From Pseudomonadota bacterium (lineage in GTDB: Bacteria > Pseudomonadota > Gammaproteobacteria > Steroidobacterales > Steroidobacteraceae), in contig JAJYDK010000024.1 of NCBI GenBank assembly GCA_021777555.1, forward strand, positions 1-55,893: a stretch of DNA of 55,893 nucleotides. Direction: 5' to 3'. Positions within the stretch are counted from its first letter, which is position 1. Each line of letters starts with the position of its first letter. A program made the translations under genes and the position numbers. Below are positions 35,451 through 44,820 of the stretch, one piece after another. Under the pieces are notes generated by a model. That model did not search any database. It saw only the letters and a list, made by a program, of their open reading frames with translations, and was not told where the DNA came from.

Positions 35451-36572
35451 ATGGCTGAATCCCGCTCGCAAGAGGCGACCCCGGCGCCGGGCTACCTCCA
35501 TCTGGAGGGACTGAGCAAGCGCTTCGGGGAGTTCCTCGCCGTCGATGCGGTGTCGCTCGAGATCGCCCGCGGGGAGATCTTCTGCCTGCTGGGCGGCTCG
35601 GGCTCCGGCAAGACGACGCTGCTCAGAATGCTCGCCGGCTTCGAGCGGCCGAGCGCCGGCAGGATCTGGCTCGACGGACAGGACCTGAGCGCCATCGCGC
35701 CGCACGATCGGCCGGTCAACATGATGTTCCAGTCGTACGCGCTCTTTCCCCACATGAGCGTGGAGAAGAACGTCGCCTTCGGGCTCGAGCAGGAGCGTCT
35801 GCCGCGCCGGGAGATCCGCGCCCGCGTGGACGAGATGCTCGAGATCGTGCAGATGGGCCGCTACGCCGGCCGCCGGCCGCACCAGCTCTCCGGCGGACAG
35901 CGCCAGCGAGTGGCGCTCGCTCGGGCCCTGGTGAAGCGCCCGAAACTGCTGCTGCTCGATGAGCCCCTGGCCGCCCTCGATCGCAAGCTGCGCGAGCGAA
36001 CCCAGTTCGAGCTGCTCAACATCCAGCAGCGCCTCGGCGTCACCTTCATCGTGGTCACTCACGATCAGGATGAGGCGATGACGCTCGCGACGCGCATGGG
36101 CGTGATGGATCACGGCCGTATCGTGCAGGTGGGGGCGCCCGCCCAGATCTACGAATCTCCGGCCAACCGCTTCGTCGCCGATTTCATCGGCTCGGTCAAT
36201 CTCATCGAGGGTCGAGTGGCCGAGACGGGCTCCGGCACCGTTCTCATCCGTTCCGAGGCGCCGGCGTGCGCCATACGCGCGGTCTGCACTCCGCCGTGCG
36301 CAGTGGACGATACGGTGTGGGTCGCGCTGCGGCCGGAGCGGATTCAGTTGCAGCAGGCGCCGCACGACGGCGCCGCCGCGGAGAACGCCATCTCGGGCCG
36401 GGTGCGCGACATCGCCTACATGGGCGATGTGTCGATCTGCCTGGTGGAGGCCGGCGCGGCGCTGATGCGCGTCACCGTGCCCAACTCCTCCGGCGTGCTC
36501 GCGCACATAGCGCGGCACGATGAGGTGCGGCTCGGCTGGAACGCCAGCGCTCCGGTCATTCTGCTGAAGTAG
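35451..36572 (+). CDS. potG: Polyamine ABC transporter, ATP-binding protein
   Basis: ATPase of the polyamine importer, 373 residues. Walker A GGSGSGKTT, signature LSGGQRQRVALARAL, Walker B LLLLDEPLAALD and the His-loop VVTHDQDEA are intact. The C-terminal TOBE domain (residues 285-370) is present. The ATG at 35451 is eight bases after the potF stop, and potH follows seven bases after its own stop. Confidence 0.94.
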   Translation: MAESRSQEATPAPGYLHLEGLSKRFGEFLAVDAVSLEIARGEIFCLLGGSGSGKTTLLRMLAGFERPSAGRIWLDGQDLSAIAPHDRPVNMMFQSYALFPHMSVEKNVAFGLEQERLPRREIRARVDEMLEIVQMGRYAGRRPHQLSGGQRQRVALARALVKRPKLLLLDEPLAALDRKLRERTQFELLNIQQRLGVTFIVVTHDQDEAMTLATRMGVMDHGRIVQVGAPAQIYESPANRFVADFIGSVNLIEGRVAETGSGTVLIRSEAPACAIRAVCTPPCAVDDTVWVALRPERIQLQQAPHDGAAAENAISGRVRDIAYMGDVSICLVEAGAALMRVTVPNSSGVLAHIARHDEVRLGWNASAPVILLK

Positions 36573-36579
36573 GCAATCG

Positions 36580-37464
36580 ATGGGAGGCAGCAATCGCGCA
36601 AGGCGATGGGTGGTGGGCGTTCCGACGCTCTGGCTGGTGCTGCTGTTTCTCATTCCCTTCCTCGTCGTACTGAAGATCTCCTTCTCCGTTGCCCGGCTCT
36701 CCATCCCCCCGTATGCGCCGCTTCTCGTGCTGCGCCACGGCTGGCCGATGCTCAAGGTTCATCTCTCGAGCTACGCCTATCTGTTCACCAATCCACTTTA
36801 TGTGCGCTCGTACCTGTACTCGCTGCAGGTGGCCGCGATCTGCACCGTGCTGTGTCTGCTCATCGGCTATCCGATGGCCTATGCCATCGCGCGCGCCGGG
36901 GCGTGGCGCAATGTGCTGCTGATGCTGATCGTGCTGCCGTTCTGGACCTCGTTCCTGCTGAGGGTCTATGCGTGGATCGGCCTGCTGCAGAACAACGGCC
37001 TGATCAACCACGTGCTGCTCGCGCTCGGGGTCATCAGTCATCCGATCGTGATGCTGCAGACGGATTTCTCGCTCTATGTCGGCATCGTCTACTCCTACCT
37101 GCCGTTCATGATCCTGCCGCTGTATGCCAATCTAGAGAAGCACGACCCGGCGCTGCTCGAGGCGGCCTCGGACCTCGGTGCGCGTCCGTTCGCGGCGTTC
37201 CGGCGCATCACGCTGCCGCAATCACTGCCCGGCATCGCCGCCGGCTCGCTGCTGGTGTTCATCCCCGCGGTGGGGGAGTACGTCATCCCGACGCTCCTCG
37301 GCCGGACCGACCAGATCATGATCGGCCGTGTGTTGTCGAACGAGTTCTTCGAGAACCGAAACTGGCCGCTGGCGAGCGCGGTTGCGGTGGTGGTGCTCCT
37401 GATGCTGGTGGTGCCCATCGTGCTGTTGCAGCGTGTCGAGCGGCGCGAATTGGAGGCGGAGTGA
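36580..37464 (+). CDS. potH: Polyamine ABC transporter permease
   Basis: Inner-membrane permease of 294 residues with six helices. The EAA loop that contacts the ATPase is EAASDLGARPFAAFRRITLPQSLPGI (residues 191-216). The N-terminal helix and FWTSFLLRVYAWIGLLQNNGLIN are typical of PotH/PotB. It overlaps potI by four bases. Confidence 0.93.
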   Translation: MGGSNRARRWVVGVPTLWLVLLFLIPFLVVLKISFSVARLSIPPYAPLLVLRHGWPMLKVHLSSYAYLFTNPLYVRSYLYSLQVAAICTVLCLLIGYPMAYAIARAGAWRNVLLMLIVLPFWTSFLLRVYAWIGLLQNNGLINHVLLALGVISHPIVMLQTDFSLYVGIVYSYLPFMILPLYANLEKHDPALLEAASDLGARPFAAFRRITLPQSLPGIAAGSLLVFIPAVGEYVIPTLLGRTDQIMIGRVLSNEFFENRNWPLASAVAVVVLLMLVVPIVLLQRVERRELEAE

Positions 37465-38309
37465 CCCGCAGGGGCTGGTTCTCGGGCGTCATGCTCGTGC
37501 TCGGGCTGGTATTCCTCTACGTCCCGATCGCCTCCATGGTCGTCTACTCGTTCAACGCCTCGAGACTGGTGACGGTATGGGATGCGGCTCACTCGCCCAC
37601 GCTCAAATGGTACGCAGTGCTGTTCTCGGACGGCCAGGTGCTGCATGCGGCCTGGCTGTCGCTCAGGGTGGCGCTCAGCGCGTCGACCATTTCCTCCGTC
37701 CTCGGCCTGATGGCGGGCATTGCGCTCTCACGGTTCGGGCCCTTCCGGGGCCGCTCGCTCCTGCTCGGGATGACGACCGCGCCCATCGTCATGCCCGAGG
37801 TGATCAGCGGGCTGTCGCTCCTCCTGCTGTTCATCGCGCTCGAGCACGCCATTGGCTGGCCGCACGGCATGGGGATGCTGACCCTCATCCTCGGGCATGT
37901 TTCCTTCTGCATGGCCTATGTGACGGTGGTGATACAGTCGCGTCTGGCCGGGTTCGACCAGTCGCTCGAGGAGGCCGCCATGGACCTCGGCGCGCGGCCG
38001 GCCAAGGTGTTCTGGGCGATCACGCTGCCGCTCATTCTGCCGGCCGTGGTGTCCGGCTGGCTGCTCTCGTTCACCCTGTCGTGGGATGATCTGGTCATCT
38101 CGGAGTTCGTCGCAGGCCCCGGGTCGAGCACCCTGCCGATGGTGATCTTCTCCAAGGTGCGTCTCGGTGTGAGCCCCGACGTGAACGCGCTCGCGACCAT
38201 CATGGTGTCCATCGTGGCCACCGGCGTCGTCGTGGCGGCCGTGTGGATGCGCCGGCGGCAGCGGCGGAGCGAACGGGACGCACAGCTGGCGGCGGCCGCG
38301 AATCTTTGA
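37461..38309 (+). CDS. potI: Polyamine ABC transporter permease
   Basis: Second permease, 282 residues with six helices; GTG start overlapping potH. The EAA loop is EEAAMDLGARPAKVFWAITLPLILPAV, and the nearby FTLSWDDLVISEFVAGPGSSTLPMVIFS is a PotI/PotC hallmark. A cytoplasmic Arg-rich tail (MRRRQRRSERD) ends the protein. It closes the importer set that begins at potF. Confidence 0.93.
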   Translation: MTRRGWFSGVMLVLGLVFLYVPIASMVVYSFNASRLVTVWDAAHSPTLKWYAVLFSDGQVLHAAWLSLRVALSASTISSVLGLMAGIALSRFGPFRGRSLLLGMTTAPIVMPEVISGLSLLLLFIALEHAIGWPHGMGMLTLILGHVSFCMAYVTVVIQSRLAGFDQSLEEAAMDLGARPAKVFWAITLPLILPAVVSGWLLSFTLSWDDLVISEFVAGPGSSTLPMVIFSKVRLGVSPDVNALATIMVSIVATGVVVAAVWMRRRQRRSERDAQLAAAANL

Positions 38310-38333
38310 TTTTCGTCCAATGGGAACGAGACT

Positions 38334-39080
38334 ATGACAGGCAAACTACTGGGTATCGATGTCGGAGGGTCCTCCATCAAGGCCGGAGTGGTGGACATCG
38401 CCGCCGGCAAACTGATCGGCGAGCTGATCTCCGCCCCGACGCCCCGGCCTGCGACGCCGGATGCCATGATGCCGGTGATTGCGGCGCTCGCGGCGCGGCT
38501 GCCGCAAGCCACCGGAACGATCGGACTGGCGTTTCCCGCCGTGGTGAAGCACGGCAGGGCGCGCACGGCGGCGAACGTGGATCATGCCTGGATCGGTGCG
38601 GATGGCGCCTCGCTCATCCGGCGCACCCTCAATCGCCCGGCGGTGTTTCTCAACGATGCCGATGCCGCCGGTCTCGCCGAAATGCGCCTCGGGGCCGGCC
38701 GCGGCACCCAAGGCACCGCCATCATGCTGACCTTCGGCACCGGCATCGGCACGGCGCTGTTCACCGACGGCAGACTCTTCCCCAACACCGAGCTCGGACA
38801 CATGGAGCTCAACGGCATGGATGCGGAGAAATGGGCCTCGGCGCACATCAAGACGGTGCAGGGCCTGGACTGGCAGGGCTGGATAGAGCGGGTGAACGTC
38901 TATCTCGAGCGCATGCACGCGATGCTGTGGCCGGACCTGTTCATCCTGGGGGGCGCGATCAGCGAGCGTTTCGGCGACTTCGAGCCGCTGCTGCGCTCGG
39001 AGGCCGAGATCCGGCCGGCGCAGTTCGCCGGTCAGGCCGGGGTGATCGGCGCGGCGCTGGCGGCGGCCGAGATGGGGTAG
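38334..39080 (+). CDS. ppgK: Polyphosphate glucokinase (ROK-like)
   Basis: Sugar kinase of 248 residues. The ATP/polyphosphate-fold motifs are LLGIDVGGSSIKAGVVD (residues 5-21), FLNDADAAGLAEMRLGAG and TFGTGIGTALFTDGRLFPNTELGHMELNG. The compact length and AFPAVVKHGRARTAANVDHAW segment match PpgK, which phosphorylates glucose with polyphosphate or ATP. An ordinary ROK glucokinase is the alternative. It lies 24 bases after potI. Confidence 0.85.
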   Translation: MTGKLLGIDVGGSSIKAGVVDIAAGKLIGELISAPTPRPATPDAMMPVIAALAARLPQATGTIGLAFPAVVKHGRARTAANVDHAWIGADGASLIRRTLNRPAVFLNDADAAGLAEMRLGAGRGTQGTAIMLTFGTGIGTALFTDGRLFPNTELGHMELNGMDAEKWASAHIKTVQGLDWQGWIERVNVYLERMHAMLWPDLFILGGAISERFGDFEPLLRSEAEIRPAQFAGQAGVIGAALAAAEMG

Positions 39081-39099
39081 GTGTCGAGGCGAGCGCCCG

Positions 39100-40275
39100 A
39101 TGGAATTCCCGCGCAGTAAGCTGCCTGATGTCGGCACCACGATCTTCACGATCGTATCGCGCCGGGCCCGCGAGCTCGGCGCGCTCAATCTCGGCCAGGG
39201 GTTCCCCGATTACGACATCGACCCGCGGCTCGCGGAGTGGGTGGGGCGGGCGATGCGGGACGGCCACAACCAGTACGCGCCCATGGAGGGTCTGATGGAG
39301 TTGCGCGAGGCCATCGCGCGCAAGCTTGCGCGGGTCTATGGCCTCAAAGTCGATCCGCACTCCGAGATCACGGTGACGCTCGGCGCGACGGAGGCCATCT
39401 ATTGCGGCATCCAGGCGCTGGTCGGCCCCGGCGACGAGGTCATCGCGTTTGATCCCGCATACGACTCGTACGAGCCGGCCGTGCGTCTCGCCGGAGCGCG
39501 CTGTATCCGCCTGCCCCTGACGCAGCCGGATTTTCGCTACGACTGGGATCGGGTGCGAAAGGCGGTCAATGCGCGCACGCGGCTGATCCTGTTCAACTCC
39601 CCGCACAATCCGGCCTGCACGGCGGCCATGCCGGCCGACCTTGACGAGCTGGCCGCGGCGATCCGGCCGTATGACATCGCGGTGCTGTCGGACGAGGTCT
39701 ACGAGCACATGGTGTTCGATGGCCGCGCGCACGCGTCGGTGCTCGGGCATCCGGAGCTTCGCGAGCGCAGCCTTGCGGTGTTCTCCTTCGGCAAGACCCT
39801 GCATGCCACGGGATTGCGCGTCGGCTACGGTGTCGCCCCCGCGCAGCTGACGGGAGAGCTGCGCAAGGTCCACCAGTTCAACACCTTCAGCATCGCCCAT
39901 CCGCTGCAGCAGGCCATCGCGGCGTATCTCACCGAAAATCCCGATACCGGCCGGGATCTGCCGGGCTTCTTCCAGGCCAAGCGCGACCGGCTGCGCGCGG
40001 CGCTGGCTGGCTGCGGCTTTTCCCTGCCGCCGGCGCAAGGGACGTTCTTCCAGCTCCTCGACTTCAGCGGGTTGTGCCCACCGGGAGATGCGGCGTTTGC
40101 CGAGCTCGCGCTCACCGAGGCGAAAGTCGCGACCATCCCGCTCTCACCCTTCTATGCCGATCCGCCCGAGCTTTCCGTGGTGCGGCTGTGCATCGCCAAG
40201 CGCGATGAGACCCTCGAGCGGGCGGCGGAGCGGCTCGCCGAGCTGGCCGGCCGCCTGGGCCGGGCGGGCGCGTGA
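39100..40275 (+). CDS. ybdL: PLP aminotransferase, YbdL-like (methionine/glutamine transaminase)
   Basis: Fold type I aminotransferase of 391 residues. The PLP lysine is in SFGKTLHATGLRVGY (about residue 232), and other conserved parts are LGQGFPDYD, YAPMEGLMELREAIA and NSPHNPACTAAM. The latter departs from the usual NPHNPTG (TG to AC), a small oddity in the ring-contact loop. YbdL prefers methionine and glutamine-like donors. The following omega-amidase supports the YbdL call over an aspartate aminotransferase. Confidence 0.85.
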   Translation: MEFPRSKLPDVGTTIFTIVSRRARELGALNLGQGFPDYDIDPRLAEWVGRAMRDGHNQYAPMEGLMELREAIARKLARVYGLKVDPHSEITVTLGATEAIYCGIQALVGPGDEVIAFDPAYDSYEPAVRLAGARCIRLPLTQPDFRYDWDRVRKAVNARTRLILFNSPHNPACTAAMPADLDELAAAIRPYDIAVLSDEVYEHMVFDGRAHASVLGHPELRERSLAVFSFGKTLHATGLRVGYGVAPAQLTGELRKVHQFNTFSIAHPLQQAIAAYLTENPDTGRDLPGFFQAKRDRLRAALAGCGFSLPPAQGTFFQLLDFSGLCPPGDAAFAELALTEAKVATIPLSPFYADPPELSVVRLCIAKRDETLERAAERLAELAGRLGRAGA

Positions 40276-40294
40276 GGCGCCCCGGGAGCATTTC

Positions 40295-41074
40295 TTGAGC
40301 TTACGCGTCACGCTCGTCCAGCAGCCGCTCTTCTGGCAGGACCCGACGCGCAATCGCGCGCGATTCGGGGAACTGCTCTCACCCCTCGAAGGCCGGACGG
40401 ATCTCGTCGTCCTGCCGGAAACCTTCACCACCGGTTTCAGCATGCAGCCCGAGCGGCTTGCCGAACCGGTAGAGGGCCCGACGGCGCTGTGGTTGCGGCG
40501 CACCGCGGACCGGCTCGGTGCCGTGGTGACCGGAAGTGTCATGACGGTGGAGGATGGACGGTATTTCAACCGCCTGCTGTGGGCGCAGCCGGGCGGCGAT
40601 CTGCTCCATTACGACAAGCGGCACCTGTTCCGCATGGGCAACGAGCATGAGCACTTCACTCCAGGCGGGCAGGCGTGGTGCGTCGAGTGGCGCGGCCTGC
40701 GCTTCTGTCCGCTCGTCTGCTACGACCTGCGTTTTCCGGTGTTCAGCCGCCGGCGGCCGGGACTCGATTACGACGCGCTCATCTATGTCGCCAACTGGCC
40801 GGCGGCGCGGGCCTACCCCTGGCGGCAGCTGCTCGTGGCAAGGGCAATCGAGAATCAGGCATATGTGATCGGCGTAAACCGCATTGGGCCCGATGGCGCC
40901 GGCATCGCGCACCAGGGCGAGAGCCGTGTCTGCGATTATCGCGGCGAGCCCATCGCCGATCTCGCGGCGGAGCCGACGGTGGCGACCGTGACCCTCGATG
41001 GAGGAGCGCTCCGGGCGTTCCGCGAGCGCTTCCCCGTCCAGCTCGACGCCGACCGATTCACCCTGGAGTCATAG
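40295..41074 (+). CDS. yafV: Omega-amidase / nitrilase-family amidohydrolase, YafV-like
   Basis: Nitrilase-superfamily amidohydrolase of 259 residues. The catalytic triad is Glu in LPETFTTGF, Lys in HYDKRHLFRM and Cys in PLVCYDLRFPVF. YafV-type enzymes hydrolyse alpha-keto-omega-amides such as 2-oxoglutaramate. A transaminase next door that can use glutamine or methionine forms a complete transaminase/omega-amidase route. The start is TTG at 40295 with GGGAG at 40284-40288; no ATG fits. Confidence 0.87.
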   Translation: MSLRVTLVQQPLFWQDPTRNRARFGELLSPLEGRTDLVVLPETFTTGFSMQPERLAEPVEGPTALWLRRTADRLGAVVTGSVMTVEDGRYFNRLLWAQPGGDLLHYDKRHLFRMGNEHEHFTPGGQAWCVEWRGLRFCPLVCYDLRFPVFSRRRPGLDYDALIYVANWPAARAYPWRQLLVARAIENQAYVIGVNRIGPDGAGIAHQGESRVCDYRGEPIADLAAEPTVATVTLDGGALRAFRERFPVQLDADRFTLES

Positions 41075-41105
41075 AGCGAGCCCGGTCGGCTCCCTGGGGA
41101 GCGGA

Positions 41106-41306
41106 TCAGCGCCGGAAGATCCACGCGAGGATGGATATCACCAGGCTGAGGATCAGCATCGTCGTGATGGGGAAGAAGAACTGAAAGCCCGGGCGATCGA
41201 TCACGATGTCGCCCGGAAGCTTGAACAGCGGCAGGCGTCTCACCCAGGGCCAGGCGAGGCCGATGAGGATCAGCGAGGCGCCGAGAACGATGAGGATGCG
41301 GCTCAT
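41106..41306 (-). CDS. DUF2905 small membrane protein
   Basis: Protein of 66 residues with two helices (LIVLGASLILIGLAWPWV and FFFPITTMLILSLVISILAWIF) joined by the conserved loop RLPLFKLPGDIVIDRPGFQ. This loop is the mark of the DUF2905 family, whose function is unknown. The start is the ATG at 41306; a longer frame upstream is not needed. It lies downstream of aceK on the same strand. Confidence 0.85.
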   Translation of the reverse strand: MSRILIVLGASLILIGLAWPWVRRLPLFKLPGDIVIDRPGFQFFFPITTMLILSLVISILAWIFRR

Positions 41307-41483
41307 GGCGCCGAGTCTACCGGCAGCGCTGGCCCGAATCACTTCCTCGAGCGGATATTCCGAGGACGCCGCAAGCACATCCCCGTGGGCTCGCGCCTCG
41401 GCTCCTGCCTCGGAGCGCCCGGGAAGATCCGCTCTGCGGTCGTGCTTCGAGTCAGCCGCTTCGCGGTCAGTGAACCATTCGGC

Positions 41484-43253
41484 TTACGCGCTGCTCGCGA
41501 CGCGCACGCGATAGGGGTGATAGGGCAGCACTTCGAGCACTTCGCCATCGCTGAGCCGTCGCTGCACCTGGCGCCAGTAGGCGGCCGTGAAGATCTCCCC
41601 ATGGGCGCGCAGCAACGCGGCGCGCTGCGCAGCGTCGAAGGCCAGGAAGCTGATGAAGGTCTCGGGGAAGACGTCCTGCTCGCCCACGTAGAACCATGCT
41701 TCCGCGCGCATCTCGTCTTCGGGGTTGGTCGGTCGGGGCAGATCGCGGAAATGGCAGTCCGTCACCCGGCACAGCTCGTCGTAGTCGTAGAAGATCACCC
41801 GTCCGTGGCGCGTGACGCCGAAGTTCTTCGGCAGCAGGTCGCCGGGAAAGATGTTGGTATTGGCCAGATCGCGGATGCACTGGCCATAGTCGAGCGCGGC
41901 CTGCTCGGCCGCAGCCGGCGAGGCCGAGCGCAGGTACAGGTTGAGCGGGATCATGCGCCGCTCGATGTAGAGGTGGTCGAAGTCGAGGTATTCGCCGTCC
42001 TCACGCACCGTGAGCGCAGTTTCCCTGAGCAGCTCGTCCAGCAGCTCCGGCGCGAACAGCCGCCTGGGCAGGCGCAGCCGGCGGAATTCCTGGGCATCGA
42101 CCAGGCGGCCCGCGCGGTCGTGCCGGTACACGAGGTGGTATTTCGCGAGCACCTCCTCGCGCAGCACGGTCTTCGGGTAGGGGAAGCGGTCGCGGATGAC
42201 CTTGAAGACCACCTCGAGCGAGGGCAGCATGAAGCACACCATCACCAGACCCTTCTCGCCGGGGGCGTGCACGAAGCTCTCCGCGGTGTTCTCGAGCCGG
42301 CGCATGATCTCCCGGTAGCGCTCGGTCTTGCCCTGCTTGGCGCGCCCGAGCATGGTGAACAGCTCGCTCACGGGCTTGCGGGGCAGGAGCGTCTTCAGGA
42401 ACGCGACCGCCTCGTCGACGCGATCGAGATCCACGTGGAAATACGAACGCGAGACGCTGAAGACGATGCTGACGTCGCCCTCGGCCATCATCACGGCATC
42501 GACCAGCATGCCGCCGCCGGAGTTCTTCAGCGCGAGGACCAGCGGTATGCACGGGCCGGCGCCGAGGATCCGGCCGACGATATAGGCGCGGGACATCTGA
42601 TAGAACACCGGCCGGATCACCTCGATCCGGGCCACGCTCACAGTCCCGCCCAGGCTCTCGAGGTGCCGCTGCACCTCGGTGGTGACGTGGCGGATGCTCG
42701 CATCGAGGTCCCTCCAGGGTGTGCGAAAGCGCACATCGCCCAGCAGATCCTCGATGAGCAGAGACAGGGATCCGTGGTTGAGGTATGTGTTGGTGACGAC
42801 GGTCGAGGTGGCGTTCGCGAGCGGATCCAGATCCGCGGCGACGAACTCGATGTCCGGCGCGACACCGATGGTGCCGAAGAGCCGGCGGCTGACGGAGCTG
42901 AAGTAGGTCTTGGGGAACTCCGCATCCGGGAGCTCTGTGACGCGCGCGGCGAAGGCGGCGCGGATCCGCCGCCACAGGTCGCGATCGAGCGCCCGCTCAC
43001 CGAGCAGGGCGCGGATTTCCTCGACGGTGTGATTGACGAAAAGGTCGTAGAGCTCTATGCGCTCGACGATGTCGTGCTGGCTTCCCCGCCAGTCGCGGTT
43101 GTCGAAGCGCAGCGGAGCCCGGCGGGTGATGGCGCGGAATTCCGCGTTGTACCTGACGAAGGCCTCGGCGATGCGGCGGGCGCAGTCCTGCGCCGCCGCA
43201 TGCCGCGGACCCTCATCGGGCGCGTTTCCCTCAGAGGTTGCGGATGAGCGCAT
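41484..43253 (-). CDS. aceK: Isocitrate dehydrogenase kinase/phosphatase
   Basis: Bifunctional enzyme that phosphorylates and dephosphorylates Icd, deciding between the TCA cycle and glyoxylate bypass. The 589 residues align over the whole AceK length. The ATP-binding region ([28 protein letters not shown]) and catalytic kinase/phosphatase core ([52 protein letters not shown]) are present. The start at 43253 lies inside the icd gene; no start codon exists between the overlap and the conserved region, so overlap is forced. No aceA or aceB is nearby. Confidence 0.94.
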   Translation of the reverse strand: MRSSATSEGNAPDEGPRHAAAQDCARRIAEAFVRYNAEFRAITRRAPLRFDNRDWRGSQHDIVERIELYDLFVNHTVEEIRALLGERALDRDLWRRIRAAFAARVTELPDAEFPKTYFSSVSRRLFGTIGVAPDIEFVAADLDPLANATSTVVTNTYLNHGSLSLLIEDLLGDVRFRTPWRDLDASIRHVTTEVQRHLESLGGTVSVARIEVIRPVFYQMSRAYIVGRILGAGPCIPLVLALKNSGGGMLVDAVMMAEGDVSIVFSVSRSYFHVDLDRVDEAVAFLKTLLPRKPVSELFTMLGRAKQGKTERYREIMRRLENTAESFVHAPGEKGLVMVCFMLPSLEVVFKVIRDRFPYPKTVLREEVLAKYHLVYRHDRAGRLVDAQEFRRLRLPRRLFAPELLDELLRETALTVREDGEYLDFDHLYIERRMIPLNLYLRSASPAAAEQAALDYGQCIRDLANTNIFPGDLLPKNFGVTRHGRVIFYDYDELCRVTDCHFRDLPRPTNPEDEMRAEAWFYVGEQDVFPETFISFLAFDAAQRAALLRAHGEIFTAAYWRQVQRRLSDGEVLEVLPYHPYRVRVASSA

Positions 43254-44538
43254 CACCGAAGGCGGAGGTCTTCACCTCGGTCGCTCCGTCCATCAGGCGG
43301 GCAAAATCGTAGGTGACGATCTTCTGGCCGATGGTGCGATCCATCGCGGTGATGATGGCATCCGCCGCCTCGGTCCAGCCCATGTAGCGCAGCATCATCT
43401 CGCCGGAGAGCAGCAACGAGCCGGGGTTGACCTTGTCGAGGTTGGCGTACTTGGGCGCGGTGCCGTGGGTCGCCTCGAACACCGCGTGGCCGGTCAGGTA
43501 GTTGATGTTGCCGCCCGGAGCGATGCCGATGCCGCCGACCTGCGCGGCAAGCGCGTCGGAGAGATAGTCGCCGTTCAGATTGCACGTGGCGATGACGTCG
43601 AACTCGTCCGGCCGCGTCAGCACCTGCTGCAGCGTGATGTCGGCGATCGCGTCCTTGATGATGATCCTGCCGGCGCCCCGGGCCGCGTTCATCTCGGCAT
43701 TGGCCGCCGGCTCGCCCTGGTCCGCCTTGGTGCGCTCCCACTGCTCCCAGGTGTAGGTCTCACCGGCGAATTCGCGCTCGGCGAGCTGATAGCCCCAGTT
43801 GCGGAAGGCGCCCTCGGTGAATTTCTGGATGTTGCCCTTGTGCACGATGGTGACGCTGCGGCGCTTGTTCGCCACGGCGTACTCGATCGCCGAGCGCATC
43901 AGGCGCTCCGAGCCGTCTTTCGACACCGGCTTGATACCGATGCCGGAGGTCTCCGGAAAGCGGATCTTGCCGTAGGCCTTGGGGAAGTGCTGCTTGAAGA
44001 GCGCGAGGAACTCCCGGTTCTCAGGCGAGCCGGCCTCGAACTCGATGCCCGCGTAGATGTCCTCGGTGTTCTCCCTGAAGATCACCATGTCCACCTTCTC
44101 GGGGTGCTTCACCGGAGAAGGCACGCCTTTGAACCAGCGCACCGGGCGCAGGCAGACGTACAGGTCGAGCATCTGGCGCAGCGCGACGTTCAGCGAGCGG
44201 ATGCCGCCGCCCACCGGTGTCGTGAGAGGGCCCTTGATGGAGACGAGGTAATCGCGGCAGGCGGTCACGGTCTCATCCGGCAGCCAGCTGTTGAATTGCT
44301 TGTGCGCCTTCTCGCCGGCATAGACCTCCATCCAGTGGATCCTGCGCCGTCCGCCGTAGGCCTTCTCGACCGCTGCGTCCATCACACGGACGCTGGCGCG
44401 CCAGATGTCCGGCCCCGTCCCGTCCCCCTCGATGAAGGGAACGATGGGATTGTCCGGGACGAGGAGCTTGCCGTCACGGATGGTGATCTTTGCTCCAGAG
44501 GCGGGCGGTGCGGCCTTCGGGGCTGTGGCACTGGACAT
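43231..44538 (-). CDS. icd: NADP-dependent isocitrate dehydrogenase
   Basis: Oxidatively decarboxylates isocitrate to 2-oxoglutarate. The 435 residues match the E. coli-type homodimeric enzyme. The regulatory serine phosphorylated by AceK is retained in [13 protein letters not shown] (about residue 130), and the substrate and NADP segments [18 protein letters not shown] and [10 protein letters not shown] are present. The start ATG at 44538 is preceded by AAGGAG. It overlaps aceK at its 3' end, so enzyme and regulator come from one message. Confidence 0.96.
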   Translation of the reverse strand: MSSATAPKAAPPASGAKITIRDGKLLVPDNPIVPFIEGDGTGPDIWRASVRVMDAAVEKAYGGRRRIHWMEVYAGEKAHKQFNSWLPDETVTACRDYLVSIKGPLTTPVGGGIRSLNVALRQMLDLYVCLRPVRWFKGVPSPVKHPEKVDMVIFRENTEDIYAGIEFEAGSPENREFLALFKQHFPKAYGKIRFPETSGIGIKPVSKDGSERLMRSAIEYAVANKRRSVTIVHKGNIQKFTEGAFRNWGYQLAEREFAGETYTWEQWERTKADQGEPAANAEMNAARGAGRIIIKDAIADITLQQVLTRPDEFDVIATCNLNGDYLSDALAAQVGGIGIAPGGNINYLTGHAVFEATHGTAPKYANLDKVNPGSLLLSGEMMLRYMGWTEAADAIITAMDRTIGQKIVTYDFARLMDGATEVKTSAFGDALIRNL

Positions 44539-44820
44539 TGCGGACTCCTTTGGGCTCTAGGAAATAAGCGGCTTCGGACAGGCTCGTGGCCGAACGGGTC
44601 GGCAATCCTAGCATGCGTCCGCGACCGGAGGCGTCACGAAAGCTGCGCTGCATCAAGGCGCGCCGCACGCAGGCCTCGGGCCCGGCTGGCACATGCCGCA
44701 CGGCTCGCCGACGGGCGGAGCGAGCCGACAGTCGGCTTGCGCAAAGCGCCCACGGCGCCTGTGCGCCGATCTATGAGACACTTGGGCGCATAACCATTCA
44801 TTTTGGGGGTTCCCCGAATC
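44539..44820. other. Divergent icd / permease intergenic region
   Basis: This 282-base gap holds the start regions of two divergent genes. The one clear structure is a 15-base palindrome, AGCCGAC-A-GTCGGCT at 44723-44737, a possible operator. I see no convincing -35/-10 pair and no small gene. Confidence 0.35.
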
